A stretch of 64,000 nucleotides of DNA from Chloroflexus aggregans DSM 9485 (GTDB lineage: Bacteria; Chloroflexota; Chloroflexia; Chloroflexales; Chloroflexaceae), in the NCBI RefSeq assembly GCF_000021945.1, contig NC_011831.1, positions 3,733,353-3,797,352 of the forward strand. The letters run 5' to 3'. The notes beneath the pieces were generated by a model. It did not search any database and had not been told where the DNA came from. It worked only from the letters and a program-made list of their open reading frames with translations. Positions 35,260 to 43,390 of this stretch are shown here, one piece after another (position 1 is the first letter of the stretch; each line of letters starts with the position of its first letter). A program made the translations under genes and the position numbers.

Positions 35260-36288
35260 ATGCTCTTGCTTGATGCCGCTTTTCAAGTCGATGCCAACCC
35301 GCTGCCCACCGCTGCTACCGTTGCCCAAGCTGCCGAGGCGATTGGCTTTGCCGCGCTTTGGGCACCGGAGACGGCCCACAACCCCTTTCTCCCCCTCACA
35401 ATTGCTGCCGAACATACGCGGCGGCTCACTATCGGTACGGCGGTGGCAATCGCTTTTCCACGTAGCCCAATGGTGACGGCTCAGATCGCGTGGGATCTGG
35501 CCGGTTTTAGCGGCGGGCGGTTTGTGTTAGGGTTAGGCACACAGGTGAAGGCCCATATCGAACGACGTTTTAGCAGCGTCTGGGATTCGCCGGTGGGCCG
35601 GTTGCGCGACTACATCGGTGCGCTCCGTGCCATCTGGCAGTGTTGGCAGACTGGTAGCAAGCTCGATTATCGCGGACAATACTATCAACATACGTTGATG
35701 ACACCTTTTTTTAGTCCCGGTCCAATCGATCATCCGCAGATCCCAATTTATATCGCCGGTGTGAATACCGGTCTTGCTCATTTGGCCGGTGAGATATGCG
35801 ATGGCTTCCACGCCCATCCACTCTCAAGTGCCCGTTATTTGCGCGAAGTTTTGCGCCCGCAGATTACCGCCGGAGCTGTGGCTGCCGGTCGCGATCCGGC
35901 GGCGTGTATCATCGCCGGAAGTGCTTTAGTGATTACCGGACATAATGCCACCGAACGCGCCCGTATGCGCGCCTTCGTGCGTCAGCAAATTGCCTTTTAC
36001 GCCTCAACACCGACCTACCGCGCCGTGCTTGAATGCCATGGCTGGGGTGAGGTTGGCGAAGAGTTGTCGCGCTTGGCGGCGCAGCAGCGGTGGGCCGAGA
36101 TGACTGCCCTGATCGACGAAACAATGATGGCGACCTTTGCTGTGGAAGCCGATCCGGCCGATCTGCCGGCAGCGTTGCGGGAACGGTACGAAGGTCTGCT
36201 TGACCGGGTTGCGCTCTATCTGCCGTTTGTGCCCGGCGAACGTGATGCGTTTTGGCGTCATCTTACTGTTTCACTGAATGGTGCGTAG
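35260..36288 (+). CDS. Luciferase-like (LLM class) flavin/F420-dependent oxidoreductase
   Basis: 342-residue TIM-barrel enzyme of the bacterial luciferase superfamily. Typical stretches are EAIGFAALWAPETAHNPFLPL, TIGTAVAIAFPRSPM and FVLGLGTQVKAHIERRFSS, close to F420-dependent oxidoreductases of actinobacteria. The cofactor (FMN or F420) and substrate are not evident. The ATG at 35260 has GGAGAAGG. It begins right after the 134-bp array and runs into the aminotransferase gene with almost no gap. Confidence 0.82.
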   Translation: MLLLDAAFQVDANPLPTAATVAQAAEAIGFAALWAPETAHNPFLPLTIAAEHTRRLTIGTAVAIAFPRSPMVTAQIAWDLAGFSGGRFVLGLGTQVKAHIERRFSSVWDSPVGRLRDYIGALRAIWQCWQTGSKLDYRGQYYQHTLMTPFFSPGPIDHPQIPIYIAGVNTGLAHLAGEICDGFHAHPLSSARYLREVLRPQITAGAVAAGRDPAACIIAGSALVITGHNATERARMRAFVRQQIAFYASTPTYRAVLECHGWGEVGEELSRLAAQQRWAEMTALIDETMMATFAVEADPADLPAALRERYEGLLDRVALYLPFVPGERDAFWRHLTVSLNGA

Positions 36289-36289
36289 G

Positions 36290-37435
36290 ATGGCCGGCGT
36301 TTTTACCCAGCTTGATTTGTCACCCAATCGGTTGGAGGTAGCCCGGCAAGCGCGTGCAGCGCGCGGCGATCTGATCGATCTAACAAGCAGTAACCCGACA
36401 ACCCAAGGGTTGCTCTTTCCGCCGGAGGTGTTGGCAACTGCTGCCGCTAAATACTGGACAACTCGCTGTTACCGGCCTGATCCTCACGGTGATTTGGCAG
36501 CACGCGAGGCAATTGTCGCGTATTACGCACGGCGCACGCCACCGTTGGTTCTCACGCCCGACGATATTTTCCTGACGGCCAGCACCAGCGAAGCCTACAG
36601 CCTGCTCTTCGCCTTGCTGGCCGATCCCGGTGACAATCTGCTCGTACCGAATGTGACCTACCCACTGTTTGAATATCTGGCTGCGCTCCGTAATCTGGAG
36701 TTGCGCAGCTACCAACTCGATGAGGACCGCGATTGGCGGATCAACGCGCGCTCGTTGCGTCGCGCGGTTGATGATCGAACACGCGCGATTTTGATCATCT
36801 CACCGCATAACCCCACCGGCGCAATTGTCGAACATGCGCTGGCAACCCTTGATCTGCTCGGTGTACCTATTATCTGTGATGAGGTCTTCGCTCCGTTTAC
36901 GTATGCAGCACCGTCGACTCCGCCGTTGGCGGCTCTCCATCCCGATCTGCCGGTATTTACGCTGAACGGTATCTCAAAACTGTTCGCTTTACCCGACCTC
37001 AAATTGGGATGGATTGCACTTAACCGACCTGCGCGCGCCTTTGCTGCACGGCTAGAGCTGCTGAACGATACGTTGCTTGGGGCAAATGCGCTCAGCCAGT
37101 TCCTCTTGCCGACCCTCTTCGCTTCCGGTGAAGCGTTTGTTACGGCGATGGTTGAACGGGTGCGCACGAATCTCACCTTTGCGCTGCAACGGTTTGCCGA
37201 TCACCCTCGCATCCATGCCCGCTCTCCGTCCGGTGGTTATTATCTCTTCCCATCCATCAGCGGTTGGGATGATGAAGAAGCGCTCGCTCTCTATCTCCTC
37301 GAACAGGGCGTCTTTGTCCATCCCGGTTATTTCTACGGTGATGTGCCCGGCTGTCATATCATGTTGTCGGCGCTGACCGAACCACCCGTCTTTGTTGCCG
37401 GGGTAGAACGTCTCTGTGTGGCTCTGGCCGGATAG
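36290..37435 (+). CDS. PLP-dependent class I/II aminotransferase
   Basis: About 381 residues, fold type I. IDLTSSNPTTQGL, YRPDPHGDLAAREAI, ISPHNPTGAI and CDEVFAPF are conserved in the family. The PLP lysine lies in NGISKLFALPDLKLGW. Substrate unknown; the sequence is nearer to general aromatic/branched or MalY-like enzymes than to aspartate aminotransferase. An ATG at 36278 inside the previous gene is the alternative start. It probably shares a transcript with the oxidoreductase. Confidence 0.85.
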   Translation: MAGVFTQLDLSPNRLEVARQARAARGDLIDLTSSNPTTQGLLFPPEVLATAAAKYWTTRCYRPDPHGDLAAREAIVAYYARRTPPLVLTPDDIFLTASTSEAYSLLFALLADPGDNLLVPNVTYPLFEYLAALRNLELRSYQLDEDRDWRINARSLRRAVDDRTRAILIISPHNPTGAIVEHALATLDLLGVPIICDEVFAPFTYAAPSTPPLAALHPDLPVFTLNGISKLFALPDLKLGWIALNRPARAFAARLELLNDTLLGANALSQFLLPTLFASGEAFVTAMVERVRTNLTFALQRFADHPRIHARSPSGGYYLFPSISGWDDEEALALYLLEQGVFVHPGYFYGDVPGCHIMLSALTEPPVFVAGVERLCVALAG

Positions 37436-37478
37436 GGCTTGACCGCGTGTTTACGTGGTAGATAGCCATAGTTACCTA

Positions 37479-37507
37479 TTGCAGAGCATTCTAGCCTCGG
37501 CTATAAT
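37479..37507 (+). promoter_or_regulatory. Promoter of the sortase / surface-protein pair
   Basis: TTGCAG (37479-37484), a 17-bp spacer and TATAAT (37502-37507). It gives a ~150-nt leader before the sortase gene. Confidence 0.7.
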
Positions 37508-37664
37508 GCTTGCAATCGAATGGACGGAATGCATATTTATATGCTAATCATGCGGAATATCTCGTTTTTCAAACCGAAAAGGTTGTAATGCCGCTTGCTA
37601 TACAGCGAGATTCTCAACCGAGTGTACCATTCTGTTCACTAGCAGAGTCAGAAACAGTACGACG

Positions 37665-38561
37665 ATGACCACATCTTCGCAGCAACGCTCCTCTTCCCGC
37701 TGGTTGGCTGTATCGTCGGAACAGCCGATCAGTGATCGCGATCTGCTGCAACACCTCCTGTTCCAAGAAATCCCGGCTCGGCGCCATCCGCTGCGCCCGG
37801 CACAGTTACGTTCACGCACGGTGCAGCGTGAACAGGCATTACGCGGCTTTTTGCAGCGCACCTGGGTTGATCGAGTACTGCTCGTCACCGAAGTCATCCT
37901 CTTTATCGCGATGGTTGCAGTCTTTGCATACTGGCTGATCGATGGCTACGGACGCGATTGGTGGCGAGCATGGATAGCGCAAACCCGACCTGAGGTGCTT
38001 GCACCGACAGGACCGACCCCACCGGCTCCGGTCGCTCCGCCGGCGGCTGCACCTCATCTACCCGCCTTGCCCTTTACGAAACCTGAATTCGCCGTCGAAC
38101 CACCAGATTATCTTGCGCCACAAACGCATGTTCAACCCTTACCCAAAACCGATCCCCGACCGCAACGGTTGCGTATCCCTGCTATTGAATTGGATACCCC
38201 TGTCTACGAAGTCTTTGTGGTCGATGGTGCGTGGCAGGTGGCCGAGTATGCTGCCGGCTATCATCACGGCACAGCTTTGCCGGGAACGACAGGGAACACC
38301 GTGTTGTCGGGTCACGCCGGTTTGCGCGGAGCGGTGTTTCGCAATCTACCGGCACTTAAGCCCGGTGATGAGATTGTGCTCGAAACAGGTAGTTGGCAAT
38401 ATCGCTACCGTGTCCGTGAATTGCGCAACGTTTGGCCAACGCAAGTGGAGGTGATGGATCCGACCCCATCACCCGTTCTCACGTTGATTACCTGCACCAA
38501 CTGGGATACGCAACGCCTGATCGTCATTGCCGATCTGGTTGACTCGCGTCCGCTCAGTTGA
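37665..38561 (+). CDS. Sortase (class D/E-like)
   Basis: 298 residues. A membrane helix at ~68-93 and a Pro-rich stalk precede the sortase fold. The catalytic His is in LSGHAG (H217), Cys in LITCTNWD (C277) and Arg in QRLIVIADLV (R284). Sortases cut LPxTG-like tails and link proteins to the cell wall or to each other. The next gene, 14 bp downstream, encodes a protein with a matching C-terminal LPNTS tail, so enzyme and substrate are paired. Confidence 0.9.
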   Translation: MTTSSQQRSSSRWLAVSSEQPISDRDLLQHLLFQEIPARRHPLRPAQLRSRTVQREQALRGFLQRTWVDRVLLVTEVILFIAMVAVFAYWLIDGYGRDWWRAWIAQTRPEVLAPTGPTPPAPVAPPAAAPHLPALPFTKPEFAVEPPDYLAPQTHVQPLPKTDPRPQRLRIPAIELDTPVYEVFVVDGAWQVAEYAAGYHHGTALPGTTGNTVLSGHAGLRGAVFRNLPALKPGDEIVLETGSWQYRYRVRELRNVWPTQVEVMDPTPSPVLTLITCTNWDTQRLIVIADLVDSRPLS

Positions 38562-38575
38562 GGCAAGGAGGCTGT

Positions 38576-40486
38576 ATGCCACCAAAACCGTCGCACTCTG
38601 CCAAGTTACCCCCTAGTCGCGGTCGTGCTCCGGCACCGTGGACGATCTGGGAACTTATGGCGATTGCGGTGAGCGTCTTGATGATTGTGGTACCTCTCTC
38701 GCTAGAGGTGCTGAATTGGTTGCGCCCGCCGGTTGTGCCGGCGCAGGGGCTGATGGCAGTGACTGAAACGGCTGTTAGCCTTGAACAGCGCCCACCAACG
38801 TTTACGCCGGTAAATTCACCCACGCCGGGAACGCCAACCGCAGTGACGCCGACGGTTGAGACGCCAACCGCAGTGACGCCGACGGTTGAGACGCCGACCG
38901 CAGCGACGCCGACGGTTGAGACACCGACCGCAGCGACGCCGACGGTTGAGACGCCGACCGCAGCGACGCCGACGGTTGAGACACCGACCGCAGTGACACC
39001 GACGGTTGAGACGCCGACATCACTGCCAACCTTGACTCCTTCACCTACTCCCGGCACCACCCGTGTGACTAAGTTTGCTTCATTAAGTACAGCGGCGCCC
39101 GGTCAACCGTTTAGCTATAGTCTTGCTGTGACAACCCAAAGTGATAGTACGCTTATCCTGACGCTGCGTGATGTGCTAGCACCTGAGCTTGAAGTACTCG
39201 ACGTATCGGCGGTAGGAGGATCGTGCTTTTTGGGTCAGACGGTGCTCTGTACGCTAAACGTTAGTAGTCTTAATCCGGCATCAGTAACAATACAGGTACG
39301 GGTACTTTCATCGGTCAGTGAGGGAACGGTCATTCCTAATCAAGCGAGACTTGAACAGGGTAGTCTGCAGATCGGTGTTTCAAATGTTGTCAATGTCACG
39401 GTTGCCGGATCAGCACAGCCCACTCCAGAACCAACGACTGCAACGGCAACCCCAACCCCCACGGCAACCCCAACGGTGCCTACTACCCCAACATTGGTGA
39501 CGGCTATCCCGCCAACCGTAGTTGTAACCAACACTCCGCTACCGGCTACCCCACGGCCAACATCTCCGCCACGACCTCCGGCGCCTCCTGAGCCTACTCC
39601 AACAGCATCACCTGTACCACCGCCGCCCACTGCTTCTCCACCGGTGTTACCGACAGAGCCGCCCACATCGGCGCCGGTCGTCACGGTTGCGCCGCGTCCA
39701 ACAGCAACGCCGCGTCCTCGTCCGCCGGCGCCGCCAACTAATACGCCGACACCGGAGGTGTCGCCAACTCCAACCGAGCCACCTGCACCGGCTGTGTTCG
39801 GTGAGTCTGATCTGCTCTTGCGACTATCGAGTGATTGGGGAAGTGTTTATGCCGGTCAGGACGTGGTCTTTACGGTAATCTTGGGCAACACGCATCCATC
39901 ACAAACGATCAGTGCCGTCAGTGTTCGTAGTGTTATGCCGGCGAACTTGCAGGTGTTGAATGCCAATGCAAGTCGCGGGGCCGATCCGGTGATCAACGGG
40001 CGGATAGTAACCTATGTTGCACCTGATCTCGCCCCCGGTGAGCGGGTAGAGTTGACCATTGCAACCCGTGTTCAGCCTAACGTGGCAGTGGGTACGCTCC
40101 TTGTGGTTCAAGCGCAGGCGAATTATAGCGGGTTGAGTCGGCCGGTCTTTTCCAATATCAGTACCGTGTTGGTGGTCGGATCACAGCAGGTGGCGACGGC
40201 TATTCCGACGTTGTCACCGACGATCGGTCGAACGCCGGTAGTGACGAGTAGTCCGGCGGTGACGGCAACAGTGACGGTAACTGCGTCGGTGACGGTGACG
40301 CCGATGACGGGTGGCAAGGTGACCGCTACCGCCACACCCGTACCACCGGCGGCAGGTGGTCAAAGCGGTAGTCAAGCACCGCTACCGAATACGAGTGCCG
40401 GGATACCCTTCCTTGGTGTGTTATTGCTGGGTGCTACCTTGCTAACCCGCACAATACGACTCCATCGCGCTCGTGAACGGATTTGA
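38576..40486 (+). CDS. Sortase-anchored Thr/Pro-rich surface protein with LPNTS tail
   Basis: 636 residues. An N-terminal membrane segment (~30-50) is followed by a Thr/Pro-rich region with six TPTVETPTA-type decapeptide repeats and two DUF11-like beta-domains (KFASLSTAAPGQPFSYSL; DLLLRLSSDWGSVYAGQDV) joined by long Pro-rich linkers. The C-terminus has the sorting pattern LPNTSAG, a hydrophobic helix and the basic tail RLHRARERI. The ATG at 38576 follows AAGGAGG. It is the likely substrate of the upstream sortase; the stalk would hold it away from the wall. Confidence 0.85.
   Translation: MPPKPSHSAKLPPSRGRAPAPWTIWELMAIAVSVLMIVVPLSLEVLNWLRPPVVPAQGLMAVTETAVSLEQRPPTFTPVNSPTPGTPTAVTPTVETPTAVTPTVETPTAATPTVETPTAATPTVETPTAATPTVETPTAVTPTVETPTSLPTLTPSPTPGTTRVTKFASLSTAAPGQPFSYSLAVTTQSDSTLILTLRDVLAPELEVLDVSAVGGSCFLGQTVLCTLNVSSLNPASVTIQVRVLSSVSEGTVIPNQARLEQGSLQIGVSNVVNVTVAGSAQPTPEPTTATATPTPTATPTVPTTPTLVTAIPPTVVVTNTPLPATPRPTSPPRPPAPPEPTPTASPVPPPPTASPPVLPTEPPTSAPVVTVAPRPTATPRPRPPAPPTNTPTPEVSPTPTEPPAPAVFGESDLLLRLSSDWGSVYAGQDVVFTVILGNTHPSQTISAVSVRSVMPANLQVLNANASRGADPVINGRIVTYVAPDLAPGERVELTIATRVQPNVAVGTLLVVQAQANYSGLSRPVFSNISTVLVVGSQQVATAIPTLSPTIGRTPVVTSSPAVTATVTVTASVTVTPMTGGKVTATATPVPPAAGGQSGSQAPLPNTSAGIPFLGVLLLGATLLTRTIRLHRARERI
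38831..39016. repeat. 30-bp tandem coding repeats in the surface protein
   Basis: Six in-frame 30-bp units (ACGCCGACCGCAGYGACGCC core) from 38831, encoding TPTAVTPTVE-type decapeptides. Differences are mostly G/A and C/T. Confidence 0.9.
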
Positions 40487-40506
40487 GGCCATTATTCGTC
40501 GCGGAT

Positions 40507-40532
40507 AGGGGTACAGGCGCCGCTGTACCCCT
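40507..40532. terminator. Bidirectional hairpin after the surface protein
   Basis: Stem AGGGGTACAG / CTGTACCCCT with loop GCGCCG, between converging genes; TCTTACTCCCTT follows on the plus strand. Confidence 0.7.
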
Positions 40533-40534
40533 TC

Positions 40535-40972
40535 TTACTCCCTTGACCGACGCTCAACCACGATCCGAAATTGGACATCGCCGGCAAGGTATTGCAAGGT
40601 CGTGCTGACGAGCGAGATAACCACGCCACCAAAAAAGGCCGGCCAGAAGCCATTAACCACGAAGTTGATCCCAAGTTGGTCGGCCAGCGCTGAGGTTAAG
40701 CCCAACAGGAGCGCGTTGATCACTAGCCCAAACAGACCCAGCGTCAGAATGACCAGCGGGCAGGTCAGGAAGTAAAGCAGGGGCCGTAGCAGAGCGTTAA
40801 GCAGCCCAAACAGCAGAGCTACTACCCCAATCTGCCAGCCCGGCCCGCTAAACTCGATCCCCGGTACGATCCAGACCGCAGCAAAGATTGCCAGCGAGTA
40901 GATGAGCCATCGCAGAAAGAGTCGGCTCAATTCGCTTCGTTGTGGGGTTGATGGCTGAGAAGGTGGAAACAT
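40535..40972 (-). CDS. Phage-holin-family-IV-like (PF04020) membrane protein
   Basis: 145 residues with four predicted membrane helices (LRWLIYSLAIFAAVWIVPGI, IGVVALLFGLLNALLRPLL, LVILTLGLFGLVINALLL, FWPAFFGGVVISLVSTTL). The NALLRPLL-YFLTCPL-ILTLGLF-VINALLL pattern is that of the widespread PF04020 family. Despite the name it is an ordinary chromosomal protein of unknown role. The ATG at 40972 follows AGGAAGGAG. Confidence 0.8.
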   Translation of the reverse strand: MFPPSQPSTPQRSELSRLFLRWLIYSLAIFAAVWIVPGIEFSGPGWQIGVVALLFGLLNALLRPLLYFLTCPLVILTLGLFGLVINALLLGLTSALADQLGINFVVNGFWPAFFGGVVISLVSTTLQYLAGDVQFRIVVERRSRE

Positions 40973-41120
40973 TTCTCGGCTCCTTCCTATTAAACCGGCG
41001 CGATACCCGACTCGCCGATCTGTCACGAGTATGATACTATACGGCGCGGCATAATGAGGTAGATCGCCGTTACCGTGTAAGCGATGATATGCATCTTCTT
41101 GTTACATAGACGAACAAACT

Positions 41121-41909
41121 ATGACGAAAGTTGATGAATCAGCTCTTTTTGCGCGGGTGGCCCAGAGCGCGCGCGCCGATGGTAAAGAGGCCTACTTCCG
41201 CTTACATCGCCATCGCTTCGCCGCAATGTTGCGCGCAATGGGGCCGGCGCATGGCGCGCATGTACTTGAAGTCGGTGTCACTCCGGGCCAGTTTACCGAA
41301 TTATTGGTTGGTGCCGGTTTTCGGGTCAGTGGGGCCGATCTCGATCCTCTTACCCGCAAAGCGCTCTGGGATCGGTTAGGGGTCGAAGTACGGCGAGTTC
41401 ATCTTGAGCGCGAACCGCTACCCTATCCTGATGCCGGCTTTGATTGGGTGATCTTTTCAGAAGTGATCGAGCACATGGTCTATTCGCCCCTGCCGATCTT
41501 ACGTGAGTTTTATCGCGTCCTTCGACCCGGTGGTCGTGTGCTGATTACGACACCCAATGAGCTGTATCTCAAAAGCCGGGCGCGGGCGATTGTCCGCATG
41601 CTGTTGTGGCAGAGCTTGAGTACCCGTGAAGAGTTTCGCCATCAAATGTTGCTTGAGGGCGAGGCCCGCTATACCACCCATAGTCGCACGTACACCATGG
41701 ACGAGCTGACGTGGCTTGTCGAGCAAGCCGGTTTTCGCATTGCGCTCAAGCGGTTTGAATCGCCGTGGGAGCGAGTCGGTCTCGAAGCCGGCCGGCTGTT
41801 CCGTGCTCCTCATCGTGTGCTCGCCAAGGCGCTCTTCTTCGTCCTTACGACGGCCATCCCACCAACACGCTCAATGTTGTTGGTAGTTGGGCAAAAACCG
41901 ATGAGTTGA
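41121..41909 (+). CDS. Class I SAM-dependent methyltransferase
   Basis: 262 residues. VLEVGVTPGQFTELL is the SAM-binding loop and FSEVIEHMVYSPLPILREFYRVLRPGG (here in part: FSEVIEHMVY, VLRPGGRVLITTPN) the UbiG/methyltransf_11 pattern. The C-terminal region is basic and hydrophobic. The substrate is unknown; such proteins often act in surface-glycan or lipid tailoring. Its stop overlaps the promoter of the downstream tRNA gene. Confidence 0.78.
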   Translation: MTKVDESALFARVAQSARADGKEAYFRLHRHRFAAMLRAMGPAHGAHVLEVGVTPGQFTELLVGAGFRVSGADLDPLTRKALWDRLGVEVRRVHLEREPLPYPDAGFDWVIFSEVIEHMVYSPLPILREFYRVLRPGGRVLITTPNELYLKSRARAIVRMLLWQSLSTREEFRHQMLLEGEARYTTHSRTYTMDELTWLVEQAGFRIALKRFESPWERVGLEAGRLFRAPHRVLAKALFFVLTTAIPPTRSMLLVVGQKPMS

Positions 41910-41935
41910 CGACAATCCTTGCTCTTCGCTATAAT
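41906..41935 (+). promoter_or_regulatory. Promoter of the CAU tRNA gene
   Basis: TTGACG (41906-41911), an 18-bp spacer and TATAAT (41930-41935), 8 bp before the tRNA. Confidence 0.75.
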
Positions 41936-41943
41936 AAGGCAGC

Positions 41944-42018
41944 GGGCCGCTAGCTCAACGGCAGAGCAATCGGCTCATAACCGACAGGTTCTCGGTTCGA
42001 ATCCGAGGCGGCCCACCA
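41944..42018 (+). tRNA. tRNA-Met (CAU anticodon), with encoded CCA
   Basis: A complete cloverleaf: acceptor GGGCCGC/GCGGCCC, D arm GCTC/GAGC, anticodon loop CTCATAA, T arm CTCGG/CCGAG with TTCGAAT, and encoded CCA at 42016-42018. The first acceptor pair is G-C, so it is not the initiator. CAU could also be the lysidine-modified tRNA-Ile2; elongator Met is the simpler reading. Confidence 0.88.
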
Positions 42019-42021
42019 CGC

Positions 42022-42043
42022 ACGACCGGCACTGGCCGGTCGT
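42022..42043 (+). terminator. Hairpin after the tRNA
   Basis: Stem ACGACCGGC / GCCGGTCGT with a 4-nt loop, 3 bp after the CCA end. Confidence 0.6.
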
Positions 42044-42056
42044 TAGTGTCTGGTGC

Positions 42057-42085
42057 TTGACAAGCGCTTAACTTCCTTCTATTAT
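42057..42085 (+). promoter_or_regulatory. Promoter of the thiamine-precursor operon
   Basis: TTGACA (42057-42062), a 17-bp spacer and TATTAT (42080-42085), ~20 bp before the riboswitch. Confidence 0.8.
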
Positions 42086-42105
42086 TACCAATACAACTTC
42101 ATATG

Positions 42106-42202
42106 TAGCGAGGGGTGCCGGGAGAGCCTGGCTGAGAGTGCGGCCCAACTGATGCCGCTAACCCTTTGAACCTGATCTGGGTTATGCCAGCGGAGGGATT
42201 GC
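42106..42202 (+). promoter_or_regulatory. TPP riboswitch (THI element)
   Basis: The conserved core is complete: AGGGGTGCC, GGCTGAGAGT, ACCCTTTGAACCTGATCTGG, then TTATGCCAGCGGAGGGAT. It binds thiamine pyrophosphate and here precedes a thiamine-related ABC transporter operon. Confidence 0.96.
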
Positions 42203-42218
42203 TAAGTGATGTGACGTA

Positions 42219-42253
42219 CCGTCGCTTCCATTCGCTGGGGCGTCGGTTTTTTG
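42219..42253 (+). terminator. Riboswitch-controlled intrinsic terminator
   Basis: Stem CCGTCGC / GCGTCGG (one T-T mismatch) followed by six T. It lies between the TPP riboswitch and the first gene, so TPP binding probably stops transcription here. Confidence 0.75.
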
Positions 42254-42285
42254 TTGTTAGATGATCGTATGCTAAGGAGGAACGT

Positions 42286-42579
42286 ATGCCCGCGGTTACC
42301 GTCAGTTTCGAGGTTCTGCCCGCCGGTCTGCCCGACAAAGCTACTACCTATGCCGCTGTTGATGCCGCGATTGCGGTAGTGGCCGAAAGTGGCTTGACGT
42401 ACCGTGTCTGTCCAATGGAAACGACCATTGAAGGTGATTACGACACGATTATGGCCGTGATTAAACGGGCGCAAGATGCTGTACTGGCCGCCGGTGCTAG
42501 CCGGGTCTTTACCCTGATCAAGGTGGATTACGATCCCAACGGCTCGTCGATTGCCGAAAAGTTGGCGAAGTATGAGTGA
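42286..42579 (+). CDS. MTH1187/YkoF-like thiamine-binding protein
   Basis: 97 residues. PAVTVSFEVLPAG, CPMETTIEGDYDTIM and the C-terminal segment DYDPNGSSIAEKL fit the MTH1187-type (DUF77) ferredoxin-like fold, which binds thiamine or its pyrimidine part. It is first after the TPP riboswitch, with AAGGAGG before the ATG. Its 3' end overlaps the permease start by 8 bp (ATGAGTGA), so translation is coupled. It probably buffers or hands over the imported precursor. Confidence 0.88.
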   Translation: MPAVTVSFEVLPAGLPDKATTYAAVDAAIAVVAESGLTYRVCPMETTIEGDYDTIMAVIKRAQDAVLAAGASRVFTLIKVDYDPNGSSIAEKLAKYE

Positions 42580-43390
42580 AGAGGCCTCTGCTCCTATTAC
42601 TCCTCCAACCCGGCCGTTGTCGGTACAGGTGACGTGGCGGATTCGATTGGCTGAATACGGACCGCCGGCTCTCCTCGTGATCGGCTTGTTGCTCCTTTGG
42701 GAGGGACTGGTCTGGTTTTGGACCGTACCGGTCTGGTTACTGCCACCGCCGTCACGGATTGTGACTACGCTCTTGGGTAGCTTGCCGGTGTTGGTCGAAC
42801 ATATCTTGGCTACCCTTACCGTGACTATCCCCGGCTTCGCACTGGCATTGGTGACCGGTTTTGGGCTGGGTGTGGCCCTCGATGCCTCGCCGTTGCTCCG
42901 TCGCGCCCTTTATCCGCTGCTGGTAACATCTCAGACGGTGCCGATTGTTGCGATTGCACCGTTATTGGTGGTGGGTTTTGGGTTCGGTCTTTTACCCAAG
43001 GTGTTGGTTGTCGCTCTGATTACCTTCTTCCCGATTGTGGTCAATACAATTGATGGGTTGCAGAGCGCCGATCGCGATCAGCGCCGTCTCCTTGAAGCAA
43101 TGGGGGCCACCTACTGGCAACTGCTTCGCTTGCTCCGTTTGCGTGCAGCGCTGCCAATGATCTTTACCGGGATCAAAGTCGCGATTACCTACAGTGTTAT
43201 CGGTGCAGTCTTGGCCGAATGGATTGGTGCTAGCGCCGGGTTGGGCGTGTACATCGCCCGTTCGTTACGCGCTTTTCGCACCGATCAGGTTTTTGTCGCG
43301 GCATTAGTAACCTCGTTACTCACGATTGCCCTCTTTTCGTTGGTGAGTTTGCTTGAACGCTGGATCGTGTTTTGGAAGGGAGAACACTAA
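42572..43390 (+). CDS. thiX: Thiamine-precursor ABC transporter permease
   Basis: 272 residues, six membrane helices, binding-protein-dependent transport superfamily of the SsuC/ThiX type. The EAA-type loop that contacts the ATPase is seen as RRLLEAMGATYWQLLRLLRL. The ATG at 42572 lies in the preceding gene's end. Riboswitch control and the adjacent ThiY-like protein indicate import of a thiamine pyrimidine precursor rather than sulfonate or nitrate. Confidence 0.85.
   Translation: MSEEASAPITPPTRPLSVQVTWRIRLAEYGPPALLVIGLLLLWEGLVWFWTVPVWLLPPPSRIVTTLLGSLPVLVEHILATLTVTIPGFALALVTGFGLGVALDASPLLRRALYPLLVTSQTVPIVAIAPLLVVGFGFGLLPKVLVVALITFFPIVVNTIDGLQSADRDQRRLLEAMGATYWQLLRLLRLRAALPMIFTGIKVAITYSVIGAVLAEWIGASAGLGVYIARSLRAFRTDQVFVAALVTSLLTIALFSLVSLLERWIVFWKGEH

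Noticed and set aside
34024-35273. Series of overlapping 82-codon frames in the array
   Set aside because: They recur every 134 bp because the DNA repeats. The period breaks the reading frame, ribosome binding sites are absent, and substitutions are not biased to silent positions.
38554-39060. Repetitive Val/Gly-rich frame opposite the surface protein
   Set aside because: It is the reverse complement of the TPTVETPTA-coding repeats and has no own start signals.
39340-39684. Gly/Val-rich frame on the minus strand
   Set aside because: A by-product of the Pro/Thr-rich codons on the plus strand.
41944-42018. Initiator tRNA-fMet
   Set aside because: The first acceptor pair is G-C rather than the C-A mismatch of initiators.
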